64,000 nucleotides of DNA from positions 62,001 to 126,000 of the forward strand of contig JAZRNY010000022.1 of NCBI GenBank assembly GCA_045648445.1, in the 5' to 3' direction. Shown here piece after piece: positions 1-9,696 of this stretch. The first letter of the stretch is position 1. The number at the start of each line of letters is the position of its first letter. Made by a program: the position numbers and the translations under genes. A model generated the notes under the pieces. That model worked only from the letters and a program-made list of their open reading frames with translations, did not search any database and had not been told where the DNA came from. This DNA comes from SIG607 sp045648445. GTDB lineage: Bacteria; Bacillota; Clostridia; Oscillospirales; Acutalibacteraceae.

Positions 1-876
1 TACCTTACTTCTTATTTTTTCAATAAGGTCGGTCAGGCTTTTTACATCACCTTTGCGGTTCATTCGTTTTAAAATATCACCGTTTACGTGCTGAAGGGGA
101 ATATCAAGATACTTAACGATTTTTTCGTTTTTATTTATGGTATCAAGAAGTTTATCGGTTATTCTTTCGGGATAGGTATATAAAACCCTAATCCAACGAA
201 GTTTTTCGATTTTACTAAGTTCGGTTAAAAGTTCGGGCAGTTTGCTTTCCCCGTACAAATCTTCACCGTAAGCGGTAGTGTCCTGCGCTACGACAACTAT
301 TTCTCTAACGCCGTCCAAAACCAACTTTTCGGCTTCTTTTACGCAACTTTCAATGGTACGGCTACGCATTTTACCGCGTATTAAAGGAATTGCGCAGTAA
401 GTACAGCAGTTATTGCAACCCTCGGCAACCTTTAAATATGCCGTAAAGGGATAACCGCCCAAAATTCTTTCGCCGTCAAGGTTTAAATCGGATTTTGGCC
501 CGTAATGATTTTCTTTTTTACCTTCAATCGCGTCATTTACTATTTTTGCAATATCTTTATTTGAACCAATGCCGACAACCACGTCAACCTCAGGAATTTC
601 CTCGGTTATATCGTCCTTATATCTTTCGGCAAGACATCCCGTTACAATAAGCGCCTTTAAATTTCCGTCTTTTTTATAGGCGGCGGCTTCAAGGATATTT
701 TCTATTGCTTCCTCTTTGGCGCTTTCAATAAATCCGCAGGTATTTATGATTATTGCATCTGCCTCAGCTTCTTCGGCGCCGATTATAAAACCTGCGTCAC
801 TAAGACTTTTAAGCATTACTTCGGCATCAACCTGATTTTTTGGGCAACCAAGAGATACCATTGCTACTTTTTTCAT
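1..876 (-). CDS. rimO: Ribosomal protein S12 methylthiotransferase RimO (3' end outside window)
   Basis: Radical-SAM methylthiotransferase expected to add a methylthio group to an aspartate of ribosomal protein S12. The visible 292 residues begin MKKVAMVSLGCPKN, the usual start of the N-terminal MTTase (UPF0004) domain with its cluster cysteines. The radical-SAM cysteine triad is seen as GCNNCCTYCAIP, followed by GKMRSR. The C-terminal TRAM domain would lie beyond base 1. It starts 3 bases after the recX stop, so it is last in the recA-recX-rimO leftward run. The motifs separate it well from MiaB, whose start differs. Confidence 0.93.
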   Translation of the reverse strand, partial: MKKVAMVSLGCPKNQVDAEVMLKSLSDAGFIIGAEEAEADAIIINTCGFIESAKEEAIENILEAAAYKKDGNLKALIVTGCLAERYKDDITEEIPEVDVVVGIGSNKDIAKIVNDAIEGKKENHYGPKSDLNLDGERILGGYPFTAYLKVAEGCNNCCTYCAIPLIRGKMRSRTIESCVKEAEKLVLDGVREIVVVAQDTTAYGEDLYGESKLPELLTELSKIEKLRWIRVLYTYPERITDKLLDTINKNEKIVKYLDIPLQHVNGDILKRMNRKGDVKSLTDLIEKIRSKV

Positions 877-879
877 TTT

Positions 880-1494
880 TTACTCCTCACAACCGGACAA
901 TTCCAGTTTCATAACACTGTTTATATCGGAAAAGGAAAAGCCGCCCCTAATCAGCGCGTTTGTCACCTTTCTAACGCCTTCCGTTTCATACAGTCGGTTT
1001 TTATACTTAGTATTTAATAAATTTTTGATTTTTTCTTGTTCAAAATCACTGTCGTAAACACATATTTCCTTTGCCTTTTCACTGCTTATTCCCGAATTTA
1101 TAAGTTTTTCTTTGGCGGCGCGGTTAGAAATATTGTTTTCGTCGTATTTTTCTTTAAGACGAAGGGCGAAACTGTCGTCGTTTATGTAACCGAGTTGTCT
1201 GCACCTGTTAACAGTCTGCTCAACGCACCATTGGGCAAAGCCCGTTTTTAAAAGCTTTGCCCTCAGGTTTTTTTCACTTATACTGCTGTTTGAAAGATAG
1301 TAAAAAGCGCGGTTTTTGCATCTTATCAAATCAGAACTGTCTTCAAGGTCATTAGCCTGATCTTCAGTTATTTGGTCACCCACTTTAAAAGTCAGGGTTT
1401 CAAAAAAACTTTTATCAAGGTTAATATAGGTGTCATCGTCGAAACGCATTTCAATTATATGACCGCGTCGGCGAATTATCTCGGTAATTTTCAT
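880..1494 (-). CDS. recX: RecX regulatory protein
   Basis: RecX binds RecA filaments and limits their growth. The 204-residue protein has the family's small three-helix repeats, with stretches such as YLSNSSISEKNLRAKLLKTG, CRQLGYINDDSFA and a C-terminal FSFSDINSVM. Length is within the usual 150-270 range. Its ATG overlaps the recA stop codon (TAATG), so translation is probably coupled to recA, the common arrangement. No anomaly is seen. Confidence 0.9.
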   Translation of the reverse strand: MKITEIIRRRGHIIEMRFDDDTYINLDKSFFETLTFKVGDQITEDQANDLEDSSDLIRCKNRAFYYLSNSSISEKNLRAKLLKTGFAQWCVEQTVNRCRQLGYINDDSFALRLKEKYDENNISNRAAKEKLINSGISSEKAKEICVYDSDFEQEKIKNLLNTKYKNRLYETEGVRKVTNALIRGGFSFSDINSVMKLELSGCEE

Positions 1495-2597
1495 TATTCG
1501 TCAACCGCTATATCAATATTTACCTTTTTGCGTTTGCGTGGTTCTTCTAAGGTGGGTTCTTCTGAAGCAACCGGTGCTGCTACTGTTGCTTTTGTTTCTG
1601 TTTTAGAGGTTTTTTCTATCATAGCATCGGTAATTTTTTCTTCAAGTTCCTTCATAAGTTCAGGATTGTCAAGAAGCAACTGCTTTACGTTATCTCTGCC
1701 CTGACCTATACGTGTTTCGCCGTAATAGAACCAAGCGCCGCTACGGGAAAGTATACCAAGTTTAAGACCGGTATCAACGATTTCGCCCTCTTTAGAAATA
1801 CCTTTTCCGTACATAATATCGAATTCAGCCTCTTTAAAGGGAGGAGCAATTTTATTTTTAACAATTTTCGCTCTGGTACGGTTACCTACTACTTCACCGC
1901 CAACCTTAATGGACTCAACCCTTCTTACGTCAATTCGTACCGATGCATAGAATTTAAGGGCGCGTCCGCCTGTGGTGGTTTCACTGCTACCGTACATAAC
2001 TCCGATTTTATCTCGCAACTGGTTAATGAAAATTGCGGTACAGTTAGATTTAGAAAGGGCGCCTGTAAGTTTTCTTAAGGATTGTGACATAAGTCTTGCG
2101 TGAAGACCAACGTGACTGTCACCCATATCTCCTTCGATTTCTGCTTTTGGAACCAATGCTGCAACAGAGTCAATAATAATTACGTCAACGGCGGCGCTTC
2201 TTACTAACGCTTCGGCAATTTCCAGCGCCTGTTCACCTGTGTCGGGCTGAGAAACTAAAAGAGAATCAATATCAACGCCAAGCGCAGCGGAATAACTTGG
2301 GTCAAGTGCGTGTTCAACGTCGATAAACGCAGCAGTTCCGCCCATTTTTTGAGCCTCGGCAACTACGTGAAGTGCAAGTGTGGTTTTACCTGAAGATTCA
2401 GGGCCGTAAACCTCGATAATTCTTCCCTTTGGCACACCGCCTATACCCAGCGCAAGGTCAAGACCTAAAGAACCTGTAGGAATATGGTCAACCTTCATAT
2501 TTACGTTTTCGCCCAAACGCATAATTGCGCCTTTACCAAACTGTTTTTCAATATTGGCAAGTGCCGTTTCAAGTGCTTTACTTCTATCTTCTGCCAT
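1494..2597 (-). CDS. recA: Recombinase RecA
   Basis: Catalyses ATP-dependent strand exchange in homologous recombination and promotes LexA self-cleavage. The 367-residue protein carries Walker A GPESSGKTTL at about residues 65-74, the Walker B region VDVIIIDSVAAL near 140, and the L2-loop region INQLRDKIGVMYGSSETTTG near 190-210. The tail after residue 330 is acidic and basic and ends in a lysine/arginine cluster plus DIAVDE. A strong AAGGAG-type site precedes the ATG. It lies between prmC and recX. Confidence 0.98.
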   Translation of the reverse strand: MAEDRSKALETALANIEKQFGKGAIMRLGENVNMKVDHIPTGSLGLDLALGIGGVPKGRIIEVYGPESSGKTTLALHVVAEAQKMGGTAAFIDVEHALDPSYSAALGVDIDSLLVSQPDTGEQALEIAEALVRSAAVDVIIIDSVAALVPKAEIEGDMGDSHVGLHARLMSQSLRKLTGALSKSNCTAIFINQLRDKIGVMYGSSETTTGGRALKFYASVRIDVRRVESIKVGGEVVGNRTRAKIVKNKIAPPFKEAEFDIMYGKGISKEGEIVDTGLKLGILSRSGAWFYYGETRIGQGRDNVKQLLLDNPELMKELEEKITDAMIEKTSKTETKATVAAPVASEEPTLEEPRKRKKVNIDIAVDE

Positions 2598-2632
2598 ATC
2601 TATTTATCTCCTTTTGGTTTATTGTATATTCA

Positions 2633-3478
2633 TTATACCCGAGTTACTGTCCCATAAACGACCCTTTGTATGCCGTTTAAGTCCTGTGCGGTACCAATAT
2701 TTTTAAGTCCCGCCTGTTCCATAAGGGAAATTACCGCTTGGCTTTGGTCATAGCCTACTTCTACGGCTATCATACCGCCGTCGTTTAGGTACTCAGGGTA
2801 TCTTTTAAGAATAACTCTGTAAAAATCAAGTCCGTCTTCACCGCCGTAAAGGGCGCTGTCGGGTTCGTTTGAAACTTCAATGCTTAAATTTTCCATATCG
2901 CGAGCATTTATATAGGGCGGATTGCTTACGATAAGGTCGCATTTTTCTTTAGGAACGTAATCAAAGACGTCCGCTTTTTCTAAAAACAGCGTTTCGCTAC
3001 TGTTTTTGTGTATGTTTTTTTCGCAATAGGAATAGGGAACGTCGTATTTTTCAACTAAAGTAACGGTGCTTTCCTTAAACCTGTTGGCAATGGTTATTCC
3101 AATACAACCGCTTCCTGCGCAAAGGTCAAGCACCTTTGCCTTTGGGTGATTATTCATAAACTCAAAGGCTGTATCCACAAGGGTTTCGGTATCGGCGCGA
3201 GGAATTAAACAACCCTCGCCCACGAAAAAGTTAAGACCGTAAAAACTCCATTCACCCAAAATGTACTGTAAAGGATAATGTGTCAGTCTTTGTGATACAA
3301 CCGATTTCCACATAGTTTCTTTTAGCATATCAAGACTGTCGGCATAGTGGGTGATTATTTCATTATTAGAAAGTTTTGTAACGTATCTTATAATTTGTCT
3401 TGCTTCAAAGGAACTGTCTTCTATCCCTGCATCCTTTAAAAGTTTTTTAGTTTGCTGATAACATTCAAATATCGTCAT
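2633..3478 (-). CDS. prmC: Peptide chain release factor N5-glutamine methyltransferase
   Basis: Methylates the glutamine of the GGQ motif in release factors RF1 and RF2 using S-adenosylmethionine. The 281-residue protein has an N-terminal helical domain, the SAM-binding motif VLDLCAGSGCIGI at about 116-128, and catalytic NPPYI near 186. The start overlaps the end of the DUF1385 gene by 14 bases, which suggests coupled translation. The DUF1385-prmC pairing is common in Clostridia, often next to prfA, which is not visible here. Confidence 0.95.
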   Translation of the reverse strand: MTIFECYQQTKKLLKDAGIEDSSFEARQIIRYVTKLSNNEIITHYADSLDMLKETMWKSVVSQRLTHYPLQYILGEWSFYGLNFFVGEGCLIPRADTETLVDTAFEFMNNHPKAKVLDLCAGSGCIGITIANRFKESTVTLVEKYDVPYSYCEKNIHKNSSETLFLEKADVFDYVPKEKCDLIVSNPPYINARDMENLSIEVSNEPDSALYGGEDGLDFYRVILKRYPEYLNDGGMIAVEVGYDQSQAVISLMEQAGLKNIGTAQDLNGIQRVVYGTVTRV

Positions 3479-4478
3479 TGTTTTCTTTTGTTTCCTCTGC
3501 CTGAACTTTTGGTAAGAATTTTTCTTTATCCTCGTCGCTTAGTACCTCGCCCAAGGCGGCAATAGCGATTTCGAGCATACTGTCGTCAGGTTCTTTTGTA
3601 GTAATGCGCTGTACCCATACACCAGGCGCCGAAATAATTTTTGTAAACAGGTTATCGTGTTTTCCGCAAAAACGCAAAACTTCGTATCCGACACCGCAAA
3701 TAAGGGGTACCATAGCAATTTTAATAAGTGACCAAACTATTCTGTTTGAATAAACGTCTTTAAAGGCAACCTGAACCAGTGTAGAAAAAATTACGCTGAT
3801 GATTATCATAAGAATTAAAAAGGAAGTCCCGCAACGTGGATGAAAACGCTTTTGTTTTTTAGCATTTTCAACCGTTAAAGGAAGTCCCGCTTCGTAGCAG
3901 AAAATAGTTTTATGTTCTGCCCCGTGGTACTGAAATACCCTTTTAATGTCTTTCATAAAGGAAACGCCTATAACGTAGGCTAAAAATATAATAAGTTTAA
4001 TACTTTGCTCGATAATCGAACGTACAACGGGTGAAAAATCCTCCACCTTAAAAAGTATTTTAAGTCCGTCAACTGCAAGTCTTGGCAGATACATAAAAAG
4101 AACGAAGCAAAGTCCTAAAGCAAGTATCATTGCGATTACCGAAATGGTTGCCCATACGCCTGCGCCAAGTTTTTTGGTTTCGCCCGTTTTTTCGTCCACT
4201 TCATCGGCATAACCCGACTTGTCGGCAGAAATCATCATGGCTTTATATCCCGAAATCATAGATTCGGCAAAACCAACCACACCGCGTATAACGGGAATGG
4301 CAAAAAACTTGCACTTATCTTTTATGGATTTATCTTTAATATGTGTTATATCTATTTCGCCGTTTGGAAGACGCACCGCAAGGGCACTACCTTTATTGGG
4401 CGACTTCATCATAATTCCTTCAATTAACGCCTGTCCGCCTATTGAAGTAAACTTACACTTTTTGCATTTTTTACTCAT
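3465..4478 (-). CDS. DUF1385 multi-pass membrane protein
   Basis: Conserved Bacillota membrane protein of unknown biochemical role. The chosen ATG gives 337 residues starting MSKKCKKCKFTSIGGQALIE. A longer reading is possible, but its first 37 residues overlap the kinase gene antisense to no known domain. Family landmarks are IGGQALIEGIMMKSP near the N terminus, several hydrophobic segments (about 110-145, 165-195, 235-260 and 270-295), and YHGAEHKTIFCYE with HPRCGTSF, conserved His/Cys motifs that suggest metal binding. It overlaps the kinase stop by 8 bases and precedes prmC. Confidence 0.85.
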   Translation of the reverse strand: MSKKCKKCKFTSIGGQALIEGIMMKSPNKGSALAVRLPNGEIDITHIKDKSIKDKCKFFAIPVIRGVVGFAESMISGYKAMMISADKSGYADEVDEKTGETKKLGAGVWATISVIAMILALGLCFVLFMYLPRLAVDGLKILFKVEDFSPVVRSIIEQSIKLIIFLAYVIGVSFMKDIKRVFQYHGAEHKTIFCYEAGLPLTVENAKKQKRFHPRCGTSFLILMIIISVIFSTLVQVAFKDVYSNRIVWSLIKIAMVPLICGVGYEVLRFCGKHDNLFTKIISAPGVWVQRITTKEPDDSMLEIAIAALGEVLSDEDKEKFLPKVQAEETKENNDDI

Positions 4479-5934
4479 TTTCTTCGTCAACCTTTTCGGG
4501 TGGAATAATTTTTTCGGTTTCTTCTTCGGGAACGGCGTAAATTGGAAGAACAACCGTAACGGTAGTACCAACGCCTTCGGTACTTTCAAGGAACAATAAA
4601 CCTTGATGCTGTTTTACTATTTCATCGGCAACGGCAAGACCAATTCCGCTTCCCCTTACCGAGTTGTTTGCTTTATAAAATTTTTCTTTTACTCTGTCAA
4701 TATCCTGAGCAGGAATACCGACACCCGTATCTTTAACCGTTATTTTAACGCAACCGTCTTCAAGCACTTCTTCGATTAATACCTGTCCTTTATCGGTGGT
4801 ATATTTAACGGCGTTATCAATTATGTTAATAAATACCTGCTTAATTCTGTCGGGGTCGCCGTTAACGGTAATTTCGCCCTTTGCGGCGGTAAAAAGAACC
4901 TCAACGTCGTGTTTACTTGCAAGTTCAACGTACATATCCACCGCTGAAGAAAGTATACTTGCCACGTCAAAGGGGCGAACGTTTAGTGTAAAGCGTCCGC
5001 TTTGCATACGCGAAAAATCAAGAAGTTCTTCAACCAAACCCGAAAGTCTGTCGGCTTCGCTTAATACTACGTCAAGACCGCGTTCAACAAGGGCAGTATC
5101 TTCGCCCACGCTCATTTTTGCGGTTTCTGCCCAACCGCGAATGGCGGTAAGAGGGGTACGCAGTTCGTGTGAAACCGAAGATATAAAATCGTTTTTAAGA
5201 TTTTCGGCAGCGGTTAATTCCGACTGCATATAATTTATAGAATCGCAAAGTTCGCCTATTTCATCGGCGTGGGTAGAAATAAGTTGTTCCTTATAATCCC
5301 CTGCCGCAATTTTTCGCGCTGCTGCCGAAACTTCTCGAACGGGACGAATGATAGATTTTACAAAAAATAGTCCCGTTGTTGCCGAGAAAAATAGTACGAA
5401 AAGGGCAAGACCTACTATAACTATTACGCTTTCCCTTATTTGTCGGTTGCAAAGGCGCAACGAAACGGCATAACGGACTGCTCCGTTTGAGCCTTGTCCG
5501 AAATCTTCAAGTATATAGGTACCCGCAAGAATTTTTTCGCCTGCGCTGCTTTTGCCCATCCAAACGGCGCTTCGCGTTTCGCTGTTTAAAGCGCGTTTAT
5601 AGTCGGGCATAGGTAAATCTTTTCGTTCAAAACCGCTGGTACTGACAAGTACTTCACCGTTTTTGTCAAGCACCATAATTTCAATTTTGTCCTTCGCTTC
5701 AAATTCCTCGCAGTATTCCTTAGCGGCGCGCGGGAAAAAATCACTGTCCATTGCTGAAAGTTGAGAAAAACTTCTTGCATATTCTTCTGCGGAATCTTCC
5801 ACACTGCTAAGATAAGTGTTTCTAACCAGCAAACAAGTTACAGTGGCGAGTATTACTACTATTATAACAACAGGCAGATAAACGTTTTTAATCCATCTGC
5901 TTAAAATACTCTTAAAACGAACTTCAAACTCCAA
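4471..5934 (-). CDS. Sensor histidine kinase (PhoR-like)
   Basis: Membrane sensor kinase of a two-component pair. The 487 residues show TM1 (about 19-38), an extracytoplasmic region of about 125 residues, TM2 (about 168-192), a HAMP linker (192-243), the HisKA box SSVSHELRTPLTAIRG with phospho-acceptor His at about 256, and HATPase motifs NIIDNAVKYT, DTGVGI and GSGIGLAV. The tail is acidic and proline-rich. The partner regulator lies 13 bases upstream on the same strand. The signal is not identifiable; the architecture fits cell-envelope or phosphate sensors. Confidence 0.93.
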   Translation of the reverse strand: MEFEVRFKSILSRWIKNVYLPVVIIVVILATVTCLLVRNTYLSSVEDSAEEYARSFSQLSAMDSDFFPRAAKEYCEEFEAKDKIEIMVLDKNGEVLVSTSGFERKDLPMPDYKRALNSETRSAVWMGKSSAGEKILAGTYILEDFGQGSNGAVRYAVSLRLCNRQIRESVIVIVGLALFVLFFSATTGLFFVKSIIRPVREVSAAARKIAAGDYKEQLISTHADEIGELCDSINYMQSELTAAENLKNDFISSVSHELRTPLTAIRGWAETAKMSVGEDTALVERGLDVVLSEADRLSGLVEELLDFSRMQSGRFTLNVRPFDVASILSSAVDMYVELASKHDVEVLFTAAKGEITVNGDPDRIKQVFINIIDNAVKYTTDKGQVLIEEVLEDGCVKITVKDTGVGIPAQDIDRVKEKFYKANNSVRGSGIGLAVADEIVKQHQGLLFLESTEGVGTTVTVVLPIYAVPEEETEKIIPPEKVDEENE

Positions 5935-5947
5935 CTTAATTTATCCT

Positions 5948-6652
5948 TTACGAATTAGTGCTCCATTTATAACCCATACCCCAAACGGTTACAAGACGCG
6001 TTGGCTTTGATGGGTCGTCTTCGATTTTCATACGAAGTCTTCTGATATTAACGTCAACGATTTTTTCTTCACCAAAATATCTTGCGCCCCAAACGCGTGT
6101 TAAAATATCGTTTCTATCAAGGGCGGTATCGGGATTTTGGAAGAAATATTCAACAATCTGGAACTCAACCTGAGTAAGTTCAATGGGATTGCCATTTTTA
6201 CAAAGGGTTCTTCTGCGAAGGTTTAACACAAACTCATCAAGCTTAATTTCATCTCCTGCCGAAACGGCTTTACTGCGATTCATTTCAACTCGTCTATACA
6301 GAGAGTCAACCCTAGCCAGAAGTTCACTGGGGCTAAAGGGTTTAGTGATATAGTCGTCGGCGCCTAGCATAAGACCGCTGACCTTATCCATTTCCTGAGT
6401 ACGCGCGGTAAGCATAATAATACCAAGGGACTCGCTTCTCTTTCTGAGTTCTTTACAAAGTTCAAAACCGTCCATTCCGGGCATTGAAATATCAAGAAGC
6501 GCAATATCAAAACTGTCGGGAGCCATATCGTAAATTTCTAACGCTTCCTCACCGCTACCTGCTTGAATGGTGGTATAGCCTGCGCGCTGAAGATTAATGG
6601 CTTCAAATTCTCTGATTGCTACTTCATCCTCTACTAACAGAAGTTTTCTCAT
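5948..6652 (-). CDS. OmpR/PhoB-family response regulator
   Basis: DNA-binding regulator, 234 residues. The receiver domain has acidic residues VEDE near the N terminus, phospho-acceptor Asp54 in ALLDISMPGMDG, and conserved Lys in DDYITKPFSP. The winged-helix C-terminal domain includes LTQVEFQIVEYF and the recognition-helix region VWGARYFGEEKIVDVNIRRL. It is probably co-transcribed with the kinase downstream and the lipoprotein gene upstream (2-base gap). Its targets are unknown. Confidence 0.95.
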   Translation of the reverse strand: MRKLLLVEDEVAIREFEAINLQRAGYTTIQAGSGEEALEIYDMAPDSFDIALLDISMPGMDGFELCKELRKRSESLGIIMLTARTQEMDKVSGLMLGADDYITKPFSPSELLARVDSLYRRVEMNRSKAVSAGDEIKLDEFVLNLRRRTLCKNGNPIELTQVEFQIVEYFFQNPDTALDRNDILTRVWGARYFGEEKIVDVNIRRLRMKIEDDPSKPTRLVTVWGMGYKWSTNS

Positions 6653-6654
6653 AA

Positions 6655-7974
6655 TTATCCTCCTATAAGTGCAAACATTTCTTTTATGGTTTTTTCGTCA
6701 ATGCCAAAATATTTGGCATCTGCCGAAAGTTTTGCCAACCACACCTGAGTGTCGCTTTTACTAAGCATTATATAACCCTCGCTATAGGTGCCGCTGTCGT
6801 AGGAAGTTTTTGAAACTACCCTTATTCTGAAAATTTCCTGACCGAATTTTTGATTTTTATAATCGTAATCGTAAACCATTCTTTCTCTGGTTTCAAGATT
6901 TCTGACAGTTGCGCTGTTTTCTGCCAACTCTTTAGTTAAACTCAAACTGTAACCGTCGGAATAGTTCATAAGAGTATAAAATTTATCAACCAGACCTGCA
7001 CCGTCAAAAGATTTCCAAACTGTAAGATATGCTGCCGACACAGACTGATTTACGTCTATTGGCTGTTCTATCATAATAGGTATTTCGGGAACGGAATCGT
7101 TATCAAAATCACGGCACGGTACTATTTGCGGACGGTAGGTATCAACCGTTTCCTTTGTTTCGGAATTATAAAAAGGTGAAACTATTGCGCCGTTTTCTAA
7201 ATACAAAATTTCGGTAACAAGTCCTGCGCCCTTTACACAGTCAATATATACACAGTAACGGCCGTCACTCATTTTCACAAGTACCGGATCGTAATATGCC
7301 GTAACGTTGGGGTCAAGGGTGCAAACACCCAGTTGAGCAACTCCTCTGGAACTTATATCAAAATACTTGGCATTAGCATTTACCGTCGCCTGATCAAGAT
7401 AAACTGTTAAAAGGTCGGTAGAAAAACCGTTATCTAAATCGCAAAGAACAAAAGTTGTATAGGGTTCTTCAATAAGGGTTATAAGGGATTTTCCCGTATA
7501 GTCGTAAACCGAAACGGTTTTATCAACTGCGCCGTAAACGTTCCATCCGACTATAATTTCCTTGGTTTCATCGCCATCGGTATCTACAAAGTGTACCCTT
7601 TCGATTCCGCCGGCAACAATTTTTTGGGTTGAATAGCAACTCCATACCCCGTTATCGCTACCAAGCACCGACACGTGCATTGTTACGGTGTTATCAACGC
7701 TTGTACTGTAAAAGGCGACCGCTTCATTAATGCCGTCGCTATCGAGGTCAACAAGGGTTATTGCCGATTTGGTTTCGCCTGAAGCGGGGAATTTTAAGGA
7801 ATATTTTGCGTTAATTGATTTTTCGAGAGCCTTTTGTACGGGCTGTAATTCGCCTGTAAGTTTGGGGGCGGTAAGCAGAGATTCTGCATCGCTTGTAAAG
7901 GGGGAACAACCGCATAAAGATAAACAGGTTAAAAGGACTGTAATCAATACACATAAGATTGATTTTATTTTCAT
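6655..7974 (-). CDS. Secreted lipoprotein with VCBS/integrin-like repeats
   Basis: Predicted membrane-anchored lipoprotein of 439 residues. The signal peptide ends in a lipobox (SLCGC), so Cys23 would be lipidated. The body has acidic repeats of the form DLDSDGINEAVAF, DTDGDETKEIIVGW and DFDNDSVPEIPI, which resemble FG-GAP/VCBS calcium-binding propeller strands. It is first in a leftward group with the two-component genes, starting 2 bases before the regulator, so it may be an accessory sensor or a target. AAGGAGG precedes the ATG at 7974. No enzymatic motif is seen. Confidence 0.75.
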   Translation of the reverse strand: MKIKSILCVLITVLLTCLSLCGCSPFTSDAESLLTAPKLTGELQPVQKALEKSINAKYSLKFPASGETKSAITLVDLDSDGINEAVAFYSTSVDNTVTMHVSVLGSDNGVWSCYSTQKIVAGGIERVHFVDTDGDETKEIIVGWNVYGAVDKTVSVYDYTGKSLITLIEEPYTTFVLCDLDNGFSTDLLTVYLDQATVNANAKYFDISSRGVAQLGVCTLDPNVTAYYDPVLVKMSDGRYCVYIDCVKGAGLVTEILYLENGAIVSPFYNSETKETVDTYRPQIVPCRDFDNDSVPEIPIMIEQPIDVNQSVSAAYLTVWKSFDGAGLVDKFYTLMNYSDGYSLSLTKELAENSATVRNLETRERMVYDYDYKNQKFGQEIFRIRVVSKTSYDSGTYSEGYIMLSKSDTQVWLAKLSADAKYFGIDEKTIKEMFALIGG

Positions 7975-8120
7975 TTGGTTTCCTCCTTTTGCACATACTT
8001 ATACATAAAACATTGTACCACAAAAGTTACAAAATGGGAACAATTATTTTTAATTTTTACAAAAAATTAATAATGTATAACAGATAGCCCGAGAATTGTT
8101 CTATTCCCTATTCCCTAAAA

Positions 8121-8150
8121 TAAAAAAACAAGGGCAGATGCCCTTGCTTT
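8121..8150 (-). terminator. Intrinsic terminator of the ABC exporter operon
   Basis: The perfect stem CAAGGGCA/TGCCCTTG with a 2-base loop is followed on the minus strand by a run of T, right after the stop of the DUF4340 gene at 8152. Confidence 0.85.
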
Positions 8151-8151
8151 T

Positions 8152-9696
8152 TTATTTTATCATTTTTTCAACTTCTCTAACCAGTTTATCATATGCGGTG
8201 GAGGTGATTTGTCCCATAGGAGTTCCGCCCACGTTATACTGATAACGGGAATCGCTTATCTTGAAGAAGGTAAGCACAGTTGGAGAAGCGCCGTCGTGAT
8301 GCTTTAATGTGATGGTAAGGTCAGCCTTTTTAGATACCTTTACGGTATTATAATCAATAGCCGTAGTACCTATAAACAATGCGTAAAAGTTTTGGAAAGA
8401 TTCACTTTCAACGGCTGTACCGTTGGCAGTAATATCATAACCTTCCTCGTCTTCTTTTTTGTTGAGTTTAAAGGAAGCGTTTACTTCACCCGTAAGGTTA
8501 AATTCACTTATATCGCCGATAGATTCAAGCGCCATAAAGCCTAAGTAATAATCTTTTTCTTCGTTGTTCAAATATTCCATAGAACTTATGGTAACGGTTC
8601 TTATCATTCTATCGGTAGATGCAAGAATATAGAACTGTGTTTTACTATCGTCGGTTGCTTTAAGTTTATAGGAATAATTTTTTCCTGCAACCTTTAAAGT
8701 AATAACAATATCGGGTTTATCAAGGCCGAATTTTTTAATACTTTCTTTAGACTGGTCAAAGGATACCGCGCCCGAAGCCGAAACACCGTTAGCAAAGGAG
8801 TTTCTGATGTCTTCAATAACGCCGTCTGCAATTCTCAGTTTCGGCGAAGTGCAGATATAGGTTGCGTAAGAACTGAAACGGTTATCCTTATTGGGAGTAA
8901 ACACCAAAGGTTTAGAGAAATTACTGCCCGAAATTGTAAGGGTATCAAAATCGGTAAGAACGCCTTCGCTGTCAAAGTAACCGGCATTGTCTTCGGTCTT
9001 CTGGATTGCGGGTATAGCGCTGCTTATGGCAAGGTCCAAAGGTTCTACAATAAAGCCTGTAAGGGTGCTTCTGCCAACAAGATAAATTTTATTTGGATAT
9101 GCGGAAATATGCAAATAAGCATACTGTCCGTCTGCGGTAACGCTACCCTGTGTCAGCACGAAGTTTTGTTTTGCATCGGTTGCTTCTACCTTTACGGTAA
9201 CAACCGGTTTATCAAGACCGTACTGCGCTTTTTGGGTAGCTTCATCATAATCATATTCTTTAAATACCGTAACTGCCGAAGCATAAGACGCGATTTGGCT
9301 TAAAGAGGTTTTATCAATAAGGGTTTCATCATATCCTTCAAGTTTCCAAACCTGTGTTTGCTGTCCGTTTTCTTCGGTCATACTGCTGTTTAAAACCAAA
9401 GTAGCGGTATTGTGAATAATGGTAAGTTTTTTAAAAGAAGTTGCGCTAAGGGTTACCATTTGCTTAGCCTCAAAGGTTTCGCCTTTATTTGCAGTTTTTT
9501 CTGCAATATATTCGGCTACCCACCACGCGCTGCCTCCAATTAAGGCAACCACAAGAAAAATAGACAAAAGTCTTAAAAGAAGACTGTGTTTTCCTGCTTT
9601 TTTCTTATCTTTATGCTCGACAGGCGCGGCAAAAATAGTGGAGGAAGAAAAATCATCCTGCTCCTCAGGGATAAAATCCTTTTGGTTTTCAGACAT
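8152..9696 (-). CDS. DUF4340 domain-containing membrane-anchored protein
   Basis: 514 residues with a cytoplasmic N terminus of about 40 residues, one transmembrane segment (LLRLLSIFLVVALIGGSAWW) and a large extracytoplasmic part made of repeated beta-rich units. Phrases such as ADGQYAYLHISAYPNKIYLV and the paired WKLEGYD / YGLDKPVVTV elements match DUF4340. This family regularly follows GldG-like and ABC-2 permease genes. Its ATG overlaps the stop of the upstream GldG-like gene (TAATG). Function is unknown; it is presumably an external component of the exporter. Confidence 0.82.
   Translation of the reverse strand: MSENQKDFIPEEQDDFSSSTIFAAPVEHKDKKKAGKHSLLLRLLSIFLVVALIGGSAWWVAEYIAEKTANKGETFEAKQMVTLSATSFKKLTIIHNTATLVLNSSMTEENGQQTQVWKLEGYDETLIDKTSLSQIASYASAVTVFKEYDYDEATQKAQYGLDKPVVTVKVEATDAKQNFVLTQGSVTADGQYAYLHISAYPNKIYLVGRSTLTGFIVEPLDLAISSAIPAIQKTEDNAGYFDSEGVLTDFDTLTISGSNFSKPLVFTPNKDNRFSSYATYICTSPKLRIADGVIEDIRNSFANGVSASGAVSFDQSKESIKKFGLDKPDIVITLKVAGKNYSYKLKATDDSKTQFYILASTDRMIRTVTISSMEYLNNEEKDYYLGFMALESIGDISEFNLTGEVNASFKLNKKEDEEGYDITANGTAVESESFQNFYALFIGTTAIDYNTVKVSKKADLTITLKHHDGASPTVLTFFKISDSRYQYNVGGTPMGQITSTAYDKLVREVEKMIK

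Noticed and set aside
4479..4589. 37-residue N-terminal extension of the DUF1385 protein
   Set aside because: It would lie entirely within the histidine kinase gene, and the conserved family start is at 4478.
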